Origin: Vanrija pseudolonga
Taxonomy: Eukaryota > Basidiomycota > Tremellomycetes > Trichosporonales > Trichosporonaceae
Assembly (NCBI RefSeq): GCF_020906515.1
Contig: NC_085850.1
Location: forward strand, 248,001 to 312,000
Reading direction: 5' to 3'
Length of the DNA: 64,000 nucleotides
This document shows positions 20,546 through 33,317 of this stretch, one piece after another. Under the pieces are notes generated by a model. That model saw only the letters and a list, made by a program, of their open reading frames with translations. It made no database searches and was not told the DNA's origin. The stretch's first letter is position 1. The number at the start of each line of letters is the position of its first letter. A program made the translations under genes and the position numbers.

Positions 20546-21076
20546 GGTGCGTGAGTGGCATCAGTGTCGTTCTCGCGCTGCCTTTATACACCACGCCGCC
20601 GCCGTGGGGAGCAAGGAGATCACACCGAGGGCCCGCGGGGCGGCAGCAGCAAACATCCGGCCCCGAGCCGCCGCGTCTGGGGTCAGTGCCGCCGGTAAGC
20701 GACCGCCGGGCCCGTCAGTCCAAGTTGGCTGTTAGCATGTGAGATAGACACATGGGGCCACGGGAGGTCGTTGCCGAGTGCGCCAGGTGCGTGGGTGGGT
20801 GTAGACGGATGATGGGACGCGGACGTTTCGGAGGGTTGCCGGGTCGAAGAGGGCGGAGGACGGTGGCCGCTCGTTTCGAACCATTTCTGGCTTCCTCAAA
20901 CATCCGAGCTCTTACACGGGTCCGCCTCGCCAATGCACATCTTCATCTGCACGCTCGCGCGCTCGTCCACATCGCTTGCCTGCTGCCAGCAGCAGCATGT
21001 CGTACCGTCACCGTAACCCCGCTACCTCCGCAACAGCGGCGTACATGCCCCGCGCGGGGCCGCCCCGCGGCCAGGC
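20546..21076. other. Intergenic region
   Basis: Promoter of the minus-strand sugar transporter and 3' side of the small CBM-like gene. Nothing distinctive is seen. Confidence 0.5.
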
Positions 21077-21666
21077 CTATCGCCTCGAATCTCTAGTCCA
21101 CAGGGTACCTTCGGCCGGCGGCTGCAGCACGTCAGCCTCAACCCAGCCCCATCTCCACTCACATCCTGGCTCGTGTGCTCGAGGAGCACGCGCCACGCCC
21201 GGCCGCTGTACCACGCGACCGTGCCGACGCGGTACACGACGTGGAACTCCCACTTGGCCTTGTCTGCCGCGGTGGTGACTTTGGCCTGCTTGAGCTTGGG
21301 CGGGATGGGCGTTTTCACGCGGCGCGCGGGCGGGTGTTGCGCAGAAACAAGCTTGACGGGGTCGGGCGCGAAGCGCAGAGGAAGCGCCGGCGCGCCGTCG
21401 TCGTCGCTTGACTCGAGCGGCGTCAGCGCGCCGAGTCCGGCGGGCAGGAGGATGCTCGACGCCGAGCCCCGGCGCGGGGTCGGCGCGGAAATGGGCGTCG
21501 AGGTGCCGCTTGTCGGGCGCGCCGAAAGTACAGGGCTGGGCGGGACGCTGCGCCGCGCACCCGGTGTCGTTGGCGGAAGCCCGGTGGCGAGCTTGGCCAG
21601 CCCCGAGGCGGCCCTCGGCGACGCCGGCGTGCTCCTCGGTGGCGACGAGCGGCGAGAAGGCATCAT
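21077..21666 (-). CDS. Small protein with one CBM5/12-like (chitin-binding type 3-like) module
   Basis: 182 aa; exons 21163-21666 and 21077-21121 (41-nt intron, GTGAGT donor, CTGAC branch site). Residues 1-120 are Ser/Pro/Ala/Arg-rich and probably disordered. The C-terminal 45 residues form one module with the pattern W-x5-Y-x5-V-x-W-Y-x-G-x2-W, then H and P-x3-G-x2-W (KAKWEFHVVYRVGTVAWY, then TSQDPPAEGTLW across the splice). The intron lies inside the module. The same module occurs 16 times in the giant neighbour upstream, so this is a single-module relative. There is no signal peptide. A CATAAATC box about 30 bp upstream supports the start at 21666 (MMPSRR; 21663 is also possible). Confidence 0.75.
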
Positions 21667-22421
21667 CGTGTCTAGGCGACAATGTGTGCTCGCGCGCGAT
21701 TTATGTGGGTGCGATGCATGCGTGCCAAATCGCGCAAAGCACGGTCCCAGGCCTGGCCGCCTCCTACTCGCTGCGCGCTGGGGTCCGTGGCCCGTGGGTC
21801 GCCCCGCAGTGTGGTCGACTGGTGCGTCTCCGGCGTCACGTCTGTGCGGAGCTGCGAGCTGCGCTGCCGAGCGAGCGAGAGAGGGGGAGTGAGAGGCCGA
21901 TGAAGGTCCGGCGCGCGCCGGTATCGACGGACGCCACATTCCGCCGTGTGGCTTGCTTGCTGGCCTTCCGCTCCGTCGCGCGTCCTCGGCAGCCATGTGC
22001 CCCATCCTGTGATGCCCGGCGGCTGACGTTTCATACCCCCCTTTCTGGTCCGACCGACACTCGGCCCTCGTCTCACTCACCCACTTACCCACTCTCCGAC
22101 GCGCCATCCCGCTCCTCATCGGGGCAGCCTCGACTGGCTCACCCGTCACCACCGTGGGGGCCCGCTTGTCACATGTTGGCGAGCGCAGCGCGCAGCCAGC
22201 CAAGAGACACCGCCTCGACGCGCTTGGGTCAGTCAGTTGGTCAGTCGCGTCAGTCCGGTACACTACCGGGCCGAGTCTCGGGTCAGACGACATGGTGTGC
22301 ATTCGGTGCAATGCTGACGCACTCCGCCTGACTACGACTCGTTTTCTTCTCTTCTTACGACTTCTACTTCTCTGGTACGTCGGCACCGCGCCGGTAGAAG
22401 CCTGGTTGCAAACTCACCTCA
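21667..22421. other. Intergenic region with TATA-like box
   Basis: Lies between the single-module gene and the end of the giant gene. It contains the CATAAATC box (minus strand, near 21700). No other element is seen. Confidence 0.5.
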
Positions 22422-25400
22422 TCACTCACGCTCGCCATGGTGCACGCCACAACCGCACCCCTTGCCCTTTCCCTTGACGTCCAGCTTGACCCAATAAGCA
22501 CCCGTGTATGGCGGCGCCGTCGACGTGTGCGCCGCGACGCACTTCCACGCCTCGCCGAGGTACCACACGACCGACTCGACCTGGTACGACGCGTTGATCT
22601 GCCACTGCGTCTCGCTCTCAACAGTCGTGATGGCTTCCCACGCAATGACAGTGCTCGGGGAGTGGACATCGGGGACGTTGAAGCCGGGAGTCGGAGCCGG
22701 GATGAAGTGGTGGTACACGTGGATGACGTGCACGTCGCGTCCGTCCTGGTGCCCGTGGAAGCCGGGAAGTGTCAGGCCGTAGAGCGAAGGAAGCTGAGGC
22801 TCGTGGGTGTGACCCGGGCCGACACGCGTCCAGAAGCGACCCTCGCGCGGCTCCTCACGGGCGATGTGCGACTCCAGGCACTTCCAGGCAATACCGTCCT
22901 GCCAAACGACCGTGTTGTGGAGGTAGCCCGTGACGTTCGTGAACGGGGCGTGCTCGTCAATCGTGGTCAGGGCGGCATAGTCGACATTCTCCGGGTAGAC
23001 CGGGAATGGACTCGAGTGCGCCCCGGTGAAGTCGTTCGGTGCGTCGTCGTCATAGGTGTGGTCGTAGCTGTCATCAAGAGCACGGAGTGAGGGGGGCGCC
23101 GGAGAGTACGGGTAGTGGCCGAGGGGACGGGGACTGAAGAACGGAGACTCGGGCGACTGCTGCTCGGTGAACCATCGGCGAGAGGTGCGCGAGTCGATCG
23201 AGTGTGCAGTGCTGCGGCGGCTGCGCGGTGAGGTCTTGGATTCCTTGCGGCCGCGGTCATCGGGAGAGATCCACACAGTCCACAGGTCGCCGATGCTTGG
23301 AGCCTCAACCGACTTGTGTCCCTTGAGGCACAACCATGCCTGGCCGCCATGCCACACGACCGTCTGGATAGGGTACTGCACACCGATGACCCAGTCCTCC
23401 TTGTCTTCGGCAGTCATGATAGGGGCAGTGAGGATCCGCTCGGCGGCGAAGCGAGGGTGCTCCCAGAGCTCGCCCTCGACGGGGACCTCATCCGACAGGT
23501 GAGTCTTCATGCAGTGCCACGACTGGCCGCGGTGCCAAACGATGGTGTCGACAAGATAAAGCGCTCCCTTCTTCCACTCGACGTGGTCGGTGTGGCTGGA
23601 GACAGGCTCGCAGTTGATGACAGGCTGAGGGTGCTCGACCTCGGGTCGCATCCAAAGGACCCAAAACCTCCAAAGGTCACTGGGAGGTGCCTGGAGAGAC
23701 TGATGCGGCTGGATACAGACCCACGCGATATTGTTGTAGAAGACGACTGTGCCGTCCTCATAGAAGGTGTCGGGCTTCCATTCAACACGCTCGGTTGAGC
23801 GCCTCTGGGCGGGGAGGTAATCGCCGAAGGGCACAGGCCGGTGCGGCTTGGTCGTAGTCGTACTCGAGGCGGTGGCGCTGGCAGCCAAGTCGAGGTTGCG
23901 CGTGAGCGGGGTGAAGGAGGCACTAGTTTCAACGGCGGGGAAAACACCGAACGCAGTCTCAGCAGCCACGTCGGCAGTCAGGTCCTTGTTGTTGGCAGCA
24001 GTGCCCGCCGCCGCAGTTTCGTGGTGAACATCGCTGCTCGCGCGCTGCTCGGACCCCTTATCGACGCCGACCCGGCCGGATCCTGCAGTGACGTCCGTGC
24101 GGCTGAGGGACTTGATCTTGGCCTCCTCGTCTGCGCCAATGTACTCGCGGTAGACAGACCAAAACTCGCCTTCGGACGGAGGGGCAACCGACGTGTGGGC
24201 CTTGATACAGCTCCAAGCGACACCGTTGTACCACACAACAGTCTCGGAGGCGTACTCGACATTGAGGATCCATGCAGCGTGCTCCTCAATCGTGGCAACA
24301 CGCTCACGGACAGTGGCAACTGTCTCCGTGCTGGCAGTAAAGGCGTTCGTGGAGGTGTCACCCGATGCCACGTGCTGATTCGTGGTAGTCGAACCCTTGA
24401 TGATGGTGTCGCGCGACGGGAAAGAGAAGATACTGCCGTACACGCTAGGAGGGGCCTGGACCTGGCGGACTGAGTCGGAGACCGAGCGGGCTGCATTGGT
24501 GAACTTTGTGGCGGCCGACTCGTCCAAGGAGCGACTGCGTGTGATCGCCACGCTGCCGTATTTCTGCGACGTCGTTTCCGCACCCAATGTCTGCTCCGTC
24601 TGCAGAAGTCAGCAATACGTATTGGTTGCCATCAACCAACTCACGACAGTCTCTGTCGATGCATCGACAGCGAGGTAAGAAGGCGGAGGGCCGGGTGGCG
24701 GAAGGTAGCGTCGAGTACCAGGGAAGTCGGGGTGGTCAAAGTCCGGATCGTTCTCAAATCTGTGAGCGGCAGATGCACGAATGGCCGCAACAGCCGTGGC
24801 GGCATCGTCATCGTACATGGCCTCGGTTTGAGCTTGTGCAATAGCGATGTGGTGTGCCAGGAGCGATGGGGGCGCGGGCAGGTTGTTGTTCGGAGGGATG
24901 CGGGGCGGCGTAGCTACGTCACTGTAGAGGGCCCAGTGAGTGTTGAGTGGGTTAGGCGGCTCGACCGAAGTGTGGGTGAAGGCAGACTTCCAAGCCACAC
25001 CGTGGTGCCAGACCACAGTGTCCTCGAGGTAGGAGCGACCGTAAATCCACTGGACGTTGTCCTCCACCCTGGTGACAGCCTGGTACGCAATCTCGAGGTC
25101 CTCCGTGGTGGCGCTCTGAGCCGTGCTCTGGCTGCTTGTGAGCTCCCTGGCCGAGGTCTGCGAGCGGACAGCAGTGGAGGCGACAGTTGGGGAGCCCACA
25201 ATTGTTTCGCCCAGCGACTTGACTGACACTGCCGGAGAAGGCGCCCTGTGCGTGTGGTCAATCTTGCAGTTAGGCGGGCACGGAGGCGGCTTGAAGATTC
25301 CGACATTCACCTTGGACCAGTAGAGGCCGACAGAAGGCATTTCAACAGCCTTGTGCCCGGTGACACACTTCCACGCGGCGCCACCGTACCAAACGACCGT

Positions 25401-28400
25401 GTTCACGGCGTAAAGCGTGTTGACTGACCAAGCGGCCTTGTCGTCAAGCCTGGTGACGCGGGCATAGGTCTCAGGAACAGGAGCGACCGAAGGGATTGAC
25501 GCGCTGCGGGGGAGGCAGTGGGTGAGCTCGTGGCCTTGATGTCGGAGCCGGTGGACGTAGTGGCAGCCTGGGTCGCCGAGAGGGAGGCAGTGTGAGCTGC
25601 CACATTGAACCCTTTACTTTCGACGGCGCTCGAGGCAATAGACGACACTCCCTGGCCATCCTTGATCATGACCGAAGAAGCAGCTGGCACTGTGGCCTGG
25701 TCGGAGGCGCCAGGGGCCGAGAGGACAGTTGACTGACCCGTCGCAGTTGTGAAGTGGCCCGGCATGTAGGCTGATGTCGGGCGAGAGTAAGTTCCAGGCC
25801 CACCGACGATTGCGAGCCCGCCGCGAGACTCCGAGTGGCCGTCGCGCGCTTCGGGGCCACTAGCGATCTTGACCTCCGCACGAGGTGAAGTGCCCAGGGG
25901 GGGTGCCTCACGGCCGCTACCGGCCTCCTCGAACGCGGCACCGAGGCTGGGCGGGCTGCCGAAAGGGTCCGCCGCCGGAGGCTGGTAGAGCGGGATCGTG
26001 TCGGAGCCGCGAGGAGTCGGGGGAGGAACGAGGTCGCGGGGGCGGGACGACTCAGGAGAGGGATAAGCCGGCTTGGGACGGCTGTACAGGGGGAAGTGCC
26101 CGGGGAGGTCGCGCTCTGGCGACCGGCTCGGCAGGCGTTCGAGGGGCGGCGGCGAGACGGATCCGCGAGTTGGGCTAAGGACCGGACTGTCAGGTGGAGA
26201 CGCGCGCAGGCGGCGGGGAGTTCCGTGCTCGTCACGGACTGGCGAGAGGCGGTCAAGAGCAAGAGCACTGAACGGACGCGGTGGGGAGGGGTAGGTACCG
26301 GGCACGAAGCGACCACCGCTCGGAGGAGGCGAGTACGGCGCGAACGGGGCGTCGGAGCGGCCAAAGTCGGGTCTGACGGGACTGTCGCCGGCGATCGAGG
26401 TGCGGCGGCTCATCGTGCGCACGGACTTGGTGGCGACGACCACCTCGACGGCGTCCTCCCACATCCAGTCATCGGACAGGAACTAAATGTCAGTGTGGTA
26501 CTGCGATTGAAGGTCAGACTTACCTCGGGGCTCGAAATGTGTGTCTGATTCGCCGACAGCGCTTGGCCGTTGAACCACACAACGGTGCCTGCCAGGTACT
26601 GAACGTTGGACTCCCACTCGGCGTGCTGCTCAAGCGTCGTGATGGGGTGCACCTTGAGCTCAATCTTGGCCCAGATCCTGCCTTCTGCGGGAGTCATACC
26701 GGCAACAGACCTCTCCAGGCTGCGCCAGTAAGAGCCTTCAAACGACACGACCGTGTTGGCGGCGTAGACTTGGAAACCAGACCACTCGGAGACGGCGACG
26801 ACCGACTCAGCAGCTGAGGCGGCGATCTGGTCAAAGGTGCCAACGTTGCCACGAGACGTGCCAGCGGTGTACCTGGACTGGGAGGAGTCGCGGTACCAGT
26901 CCTTGAACGCGGTAGTGACCTTGGCGAAGTCGATCTCTCCCTCACCAGTCGTCGTGCTGTCGATCTCGCGAGTCACCTCTTGGGTGGTGTCATCGGTTGC
27001 CGTCTCGACATGGGCCCAAAACTCGCCGGCGACAGGCGCAACATTTACGGAGTCCTTAACGCATTGCCACTGGTGGCCCCCGAATGTGACCGTGGAGCCG
27101 AGCGCATAGAACGTAGACGCCGACCACTCGGTGGTGTCGCCTGACTGCGGGGCAGATGAAATACCAGCTACTGCCACGAGGTTGGGGGCCAAGGCGGCGG
27201 CAATGAAACTCTCCTCTTCCTCCGAGACGGAGGGCAGGGACTCGGGTGACGTAGCAGAGTCTTCGGTGGACAAGGTGTTCACCGTGTGGCGCGTCTCGAC
27301 CTTCAGCTCGCGGGTCTCGGCGGGCACTTCGGTCTCAGTCTTCGACTTCTGGTCCACTGCCTCAACAGTGTAGGTCTCAGCGGCGATGTGGGAAGGAGAC
27401 GATGTCGGGTCGCCAATGGAGCGAGTGGCGCCATGGTCGATGGCCTCAAGTTGTGCGTTTTCGGAGACAGTGATTGCCGACTCGGCGGCCTCGAGATGAA
27501 CAGCGGGTGATTCGGTCGTATGATCACTTCCAACAACCGAGAGAGCGTCCTCTGCAGCGGGCTTGGTAGTCTCCTCGAAAGCTGCAAGCGAAAGGTCAGT
27601 CGCCTTAGAATCTGAGGCGGACTTCGCCGCGAGGAGACCGACGTCGAGGATTGCGATAGCAGTGGCGGCTGTGCTTGAGGATGGAACGGCAATTGCCTCA
27701 ATCGTGTCTGCGGAGTCGGCCGCGAAGCTAAAGCCGCGCGTGTCCGAAACGCGGGTGAGCTCATCAGAGGGGGAGACAACAGTCGAGACGTCGCGCGTGG
27801 CGTCTTCAACGATGTGGAGGGCCCTGCTCTCGGATGCGGTGGCAGTCAACTGGGCGGTCTGTTCGAGGGCCACGGGAGACTGATCGATAGTCGACTCGGC
27901 AGTCTCACCGACTGCGGTGGTGAAGGTCGTCTCGACCGCCTTGTTGCCTGCAGTAGCGAAGGAAGTCTCAGCCGTCTCGTCCAAAGGGTTCACAGCCTCC
28001 ACTGCCATAAGGGAAGTCTCGACTGCGGTCTCAAGCTCGCGTTTGGTCGAGAGCGTGCCCTCGCCAATGACAGCATCAGAGATGACAGGCGCGGTCGTAT
28101 CCTGAACAGATATCGCAACAGCGGTGTCCGTGACCGAGGTGACAGGCGCCGCAGCCGACTCCGCCGCGGGGAAAGTGTCGAGGACGGTGTCGAGCTTGCG
28201 TTCATCGGAGGTGGCCTGTTGAGCGGCCTCCGTCAACTCTGGTGCATTGTCGGCAGAGACGGTCGACTCGGCTGCCTCGGCCTCGGACACGGTCACAGTT
28301 GAGTTGATATCCTCATGGGAAGACACAGTTGACGCCATAGCCTCATCGATAGCTGCAATCATCTGCGCAGTGCCGTCGAGTGTTGGCGCGGACTGCGACG

Positions 28401-31400
28401 AGTCGAGTGTGGCGGTGACGACCGAAGAAGAAGACGACGCCTCGGCCGACTGGTCACGGACCTCGTATTCGATCTCGACAAGGGCAGGAGGTAGTGCGTC
28501 GACCATCGCGCTGGTGATTACGCTGCCGCCGAAGTACGTGTGGTCGACGACCGTCTCGGCGTCGGTCATGATCGACTCGGCGGCCGTGACGGATGTCGCC
28601 GTGCTGGGCACGTCACGAGTCTCCTCCGACTCGACGGCGTCGATGGCCGTGGTTCCGAACACGTCGACAGACTCCTGCACAATAGTGCCGCTGCTCGACG
28701 CCGAGACGTCGCGAGTCCAGAACTCGCCCTGGGTCGGCGCGTCAACAGCCTCGTGCGCCTTGACGCATCGCCACCACTCGTGGTGGTAGTAGATGACCTG
28801 GTCGACTGCATAGGCTGTGCCGACAGACCAGGAGACGGTGGAGATTGACCTGGTCGAGGTTGTTGGCGACACGGGGACTGCGGTGGGCAGATCGGGGGTA
28901 CGGGTGACGTCGCGCGGCGAAGTTGGGACTACCTGGGTGGTCTGGGTCGTGCTGCCGAATGCAACAGCAGTAGAGACACCCTCTTCAGTTGCTGCCTCGT
29001 TGATTGTGGCCGTGGAGGCCTCGGCAGCGGCGTATGCAATCACGTCGGCATCCTCAGACGCGACCTCGTCTGCAGCGTTCGTCTCCTGAGGCCGTCAGTA
29101 CAGATCCAGTGGCCCAACTCACCTCATAAAGAGCCCAATAAGCACCGGGGAGGGGCACCTCGCCGACGTTCTCCTTAATGCAGCGGTACACGAGCCCGTT
29201 GTAAACCACAAGCGTGCCCGCAGCGAACCGCTCGGAGCGGGACCACCAGTGGAGGGACAGCGCCGACAGGTCGATGTGCATAAGACTCTCCACGTTGAGC
29301 ATGTACCAGTACTCGCCTGCCGACGGGGGCTCGAGGGCCACATGCTCCTTGAGGCAGAGCCACGAGGCACCGGCGAATGTGACGATCGCCGACGCGGCGT
29401 AAGACGTGTTGATCGTCCACTCAGTCGCGGTCGAGACGCTGTGCGCCACGGCCTCGGTTGCTTCGGAGACTTGAGCGACCTCGAGGGAGGCTCCACCGCT
29501 GTCCGAGGCGGTCTCGACAGCGCGAGTGGTCGTCGACTCCGTAAGGAAAGTGGTCGAGCCCGTGACGCTGGTTGTGGCGGCCTCCGTGCCGCGCTCCGTG
29601 ACAATGTTCTCAGCCACCTCGGTCAGCGCTGCAGCGACCTCAGCGGTCGTCGATCCGACATCGATGGCACGCGGCGTCGACGCCTCGGTAGGCATGACGG
29701 TGCCAGAACCCTCACCGAAGTCCGACTCGGCGTCGGACTCGGCGTCCGACTCATCCTCGTCGTCCGAGGACAGGGTACCGACACTGCCGAGAGTCGCCTT
29801 ACGCGCCTCACGACGACGACGGCGGCGCGAGCGGCTGACGCTGCGCTTGTGTCCCTGCCCATGCTGCTTGCCGTGGCCGGAGCCGTGGTGCCCGGGACGG
29901 CGGGGACGCTTGGAGCGCTCACGAGCCTCGACCTCGACCCACGCGGTCGAATCGGGCGAATCGGCCGTGTCCACCAGAGCATGGTAGACTTCGTCGTTGT
30001 ACGACACAACGGTGCCGGTGGTGTACGACGCACCCGCCACCCATGGGGCGATGGACGTGATGCTGGCGGGAGACGACTCGTAGCCGTCGTCGTCGGCATC
30101 GTCGTCGTCAGTGACGATGGTGGGGATGGCGACCTTGTCGTCGGCCGCGATGAGCTCGTCGTCAGCGACGACGTGGGGCACGACGACTTCGTCGTCGATC
30201 TCGAGCGCGAGCTCCGCCTGGTTGGAAGCGGACTTGGGCGCAGGGACAAGAGCCTCCTTGGCCTTACGCCAGCTCGAGCGGCGGCGGTGGAACACCTGCC
30301 AGTCGCCGTCGCCCTCGGCGTCGACTGAGGCAGCAAGGTTCTCGGTAGCAGTGGGTGCAGTGGCCACGGTCGCAGGGACGAGCTCGCCCGACGTGTCTGC
30401 GTCGTGCTCGACGACGACAGGGTGGCCGTCGAGGCTGCTAGAGGCCGAAGACGACTCGGCAGTGACCTGGGTGGTGATCGCCTCAGCAGCGGTGGTCTCG
30501 ATGCTGCGTGCGGTAGGTGCGGTAGCCTCGCTTGCCGAAATGCTACTGAGTCCGGTCACCTCGGTACCCTGGGCCACGACGCTCTCGACCACCACAACCT
30601 CATGAGGCTCGCGAGCCTCCGGGACGTCATGCTCCTTGGAGGAATGTTCGACAACGTGAGAGGTAACTGCCGAGGCGTAGGTCGCTATGGGAGCGGCGAG
30701 CTGCTCGGCCGTGGCTTCGACCGTCGAGATGACCTGGGGCGCGGGGCCAGTGACAGCCGTGTCCTCGAGGACAATGGCGGTAGTCGATGCGGTGGTGGAG
30801 GCGGCAGGTGCCTCGCCAGCGTCGACGGCGTGAGACTCGACGGTCTCGGTTTTGGCCTTGGAGGCAAGCTCGACAGCAATCGCCACTGAGGCCTCGCTGG
30901 TGGCCTCCGTCTCGGCCGACTCGGTGGCGACGACAACGGCGGTGGCGGTGCCCTCGCTGGTGAGGCCGACAGGCAGAGCGCGAGTGCCGGAAAGCAGCGC
31001 GGTCGCAGCCTCGACCGCGTGGAATGTGACGTCCTTGGTCTGAACGACCGCCTTCTCGGCCGTCGCGTCAATCTTGGCAGTGTCGCCACTGGCGTTGCTC
31101 TCGCGCTGCTGGTGCTCGCCACGCTCTGGGTGTCGGCAAGCGACTCCTGGCGCGCGTGCTCGCTGAAGCGGTAGTGCTTCTGCGTGTACGTCTTGTACTC
31201 GAGGCGTGTCCACTTGGGGTCAGCGCCCGATGGCTGTGTGTGTGAGCTTCGCCGCGACCAAACGCTGCACGCAGACACGTACCTTGACCTCGGCGGTGTG
31301 CTCGGTCTCACAGCGCCACGGCTGGTCGCCGACCCACACGACCTCGCCGGTGGCGTACTTGGTGCCACTGGTCCACTGTGCACGCTCGTCCTCGTCGATC

Positions 31401-31621
31401 GGCTCGGGCTCACTCGCGTGCACGCGGTTACGCGTGAACGCGCGCAGGAGCGACGGCCACGACGAGCGCGTCGCGGCGTTGCTTGACGTCGTCGACTCGG
31501 CGAGCGACGCGCGGTGCTCGTGCGCGGGCAGGGCGATGACCGACTCGGCGAGGTCGGACAGCTGAGTCGGGGTCGCCTCGACCCAGTCCGGGCCCTCGTC
31601 GGGATTGTCCTTGTTTGACAT
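22422..31621 (-). CDS. Giant protein with about 16 CBM5/12-like modules
   Basis: About 2,970 aa. Clear exons: 31283-31621; E2 about 29123-31212; 26524-29085; E4 about 25557-26482; E5 about 24645-25503; 22422-24599. Two junctions (inside E2 near 31090-31170, and E4/E5 near 25504-25556) need frame changes without good donors and are unsettled. Each module follows W-x5-6-Y-x5-V-x-[WYF]-x-G-x2-W-x-C-x3-H-x4-P-x3-G-x2-W, the aromatic pattern of CBM5/12 chitin-binding modules. Approximate starts, N to C: 31375, 30055, 29430, 29265, 28840, 27135, 26795, 26620, 25440, 25055, 24280, 23795, 23585, 23400, 22950, 22615. Linkers are Ser/Thr/Ala/Glu-rich (a 500-residue one at 27140-28700); 29760-29930 encodes a Lys/Arg/His/Gly-rich then acidic stretch. 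No signal peptide, membrane segment or catalytic domain is seen. Confidence 0.75.
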
Positions 31622-33317
31622 TGTTCTGGGGTCATCGGGTGCGTCGGGGGGAAGGAAGACTTGCTTTGTGCTTGTTCTTGCTTGAGGTCTGGTGTGAGCT
31701 CTCGCTGGGTGACGGTGAAGCTCACTAGGTTGTATCTACTACGCTCTGGTTAAGAGAGTGCAGCGTTGAGGAAGAGAGAAGGAGAGAGAGTGAAAGAGGA
31801 AGAGACAGACGACGAGTGGGAGGGCGCGGGCGTGGGTGGGGGTGAGTGCTGCTGTCGCAAGGAGAGCGAGCCAGTCGGATCGTCGAGGAGGGCGGTTGGA
31901 TGAGGTGTGTGTGTGGTGTTGTGTGGGCATGTTGTTGCGTGGGCGGCGAGCGGGCGGGTGACGATGACGACGGGCGTCACGACGGTGCGACGGGCGTGTG
32001 TTGTGTGTGTCGCACGTCGTGTGTGCAGTTTGTGCCGTGTGTGTCGACTTGTGCGTGTAGTGTGTGTCGTGCAACGAGGCATTGAGGCCTCGAGGATGTC
32101 GCAATGTCGAGCAGCACGCCACGGGGAAGAGAAGTTGTCAGAGATGACGAGCACGTTGGGATCGCCGTATGGCGGCGCCGGGCAGCAGCTTGCTCTCGCC
32201 CGCCCGCTGGCCAGTGACCGCCGATCTCGGCCAGCTACAGTTCAGTAGGCAGTCAGCTCAATCTTGTGGACCTGTTATGTTGCATGTGGTGTGCATGGCT
32301 AATGGTGGGCGGGCTGGACGAAGGACGTGAGTGGGTGCCCACCGCGTCGACGAGGAGGACGAGGGCGACGAGGCGCGGTGGAGGCGTGTAGTGACACACA
32401 CACCACTGTCGATCCTATCGGTTCGTCCCCCGGTCCCTCCGCACCTCGTCGTCGCCATGACCGTCGTCGCCGTCGCCGTCGTGCATGATCATGAATGAGA
32501 GTAAGTTGGACAGACCTCGCCGAGCTGCTCTCTCTGGTGGTGGACGTGCTTATCCGAATAGTTGATGGAATCCATGACGTCACTGTTGTTGTAGCCGATG
32601 ACCCGAAGACCCGACGACGACGCGACGACTCGACTCGCGGCGAGGCATGCCACATGCAACACGTCTGACAAACAGCCTTGTCGTCCTTGTCAGATACGAC
32701 AGAGGCCGGGGTGTGCCGGGGTACATACCCGCCGCGCACCCGCCTAGCTCGCTAGAGCTTGGCATCGTCCCCGCACGACGCCGGCGGCACGCTGTCCACG
32801 GGCTACACAATGTGCGGAGATAGCCCGCCACATTCGCGGAACTGCTCCAACATCCACGCGTCGCTCCGGCATCGCTGCCGTGGCTATACCAGATATCACG
32901 ACAGGTCGCCTTCGTGGGTAGCTGATGGGTGATAGCGCAGGTATGCCGGTGGACGAGTCGGAGGGGCGTGGGTGGACGTCGAAAATTACTGTGTGGCGCG
33001 TGAGTGTGGTGTCGGCGTCGGCGTCGGCGTGGAGGACAATAGTGGTGTTCTGCGGTGGTGGCTGTGATGCATAGGCGCTTCCTCCGTCTCTGATAGCCGT
33101 CGCCATCGCCACCAGCGTCGCCGTCGCCGTGCCCGTCACCGCCGCATTGCCTCGGTCTCATCTCTGTTCGTCGCCGAGTCCCCGCCTGACCACTCTCCTT
33201 ATCCGACCCCCCCATCTCCGCTCCTTCGGCTATTGATCTCTGGACGATCTCTCAGCAACTGCCCATTCCTCCACTCCACAACCCACCACTGCAACTCTTG
33301 CCCATCTCGCACGCACA
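31622..33317. other. Divergent promoter region between giant gene and Zn2Cys6 regulator
   Basis: 1.7 kb. Next to the giant gene, 31769-31800 is a CT-rich (minus-strand) tract typical of fungal 5' leaders. 31905-32075 is TG-rich (TGTG and CGTG runs). No coding sequence is supported. Confidence 0.55.
31905..32075. repeat. TG-rich low-complexity stretch
   Basis: Irregular (TG)n with embedded CGTG and TGTGCG units, in the divergent promoter. It may be a nucleosome-poor or Z-DNA-prone segment. Confidence 0.6.

Noticed and set aside
20860-20890. TTTCGAACC as a minus-strand tRNA B-box
   Set aside because: No matching A-box or cloverleaf could be built around it; no tRNA gene is supported anywhere in the window.
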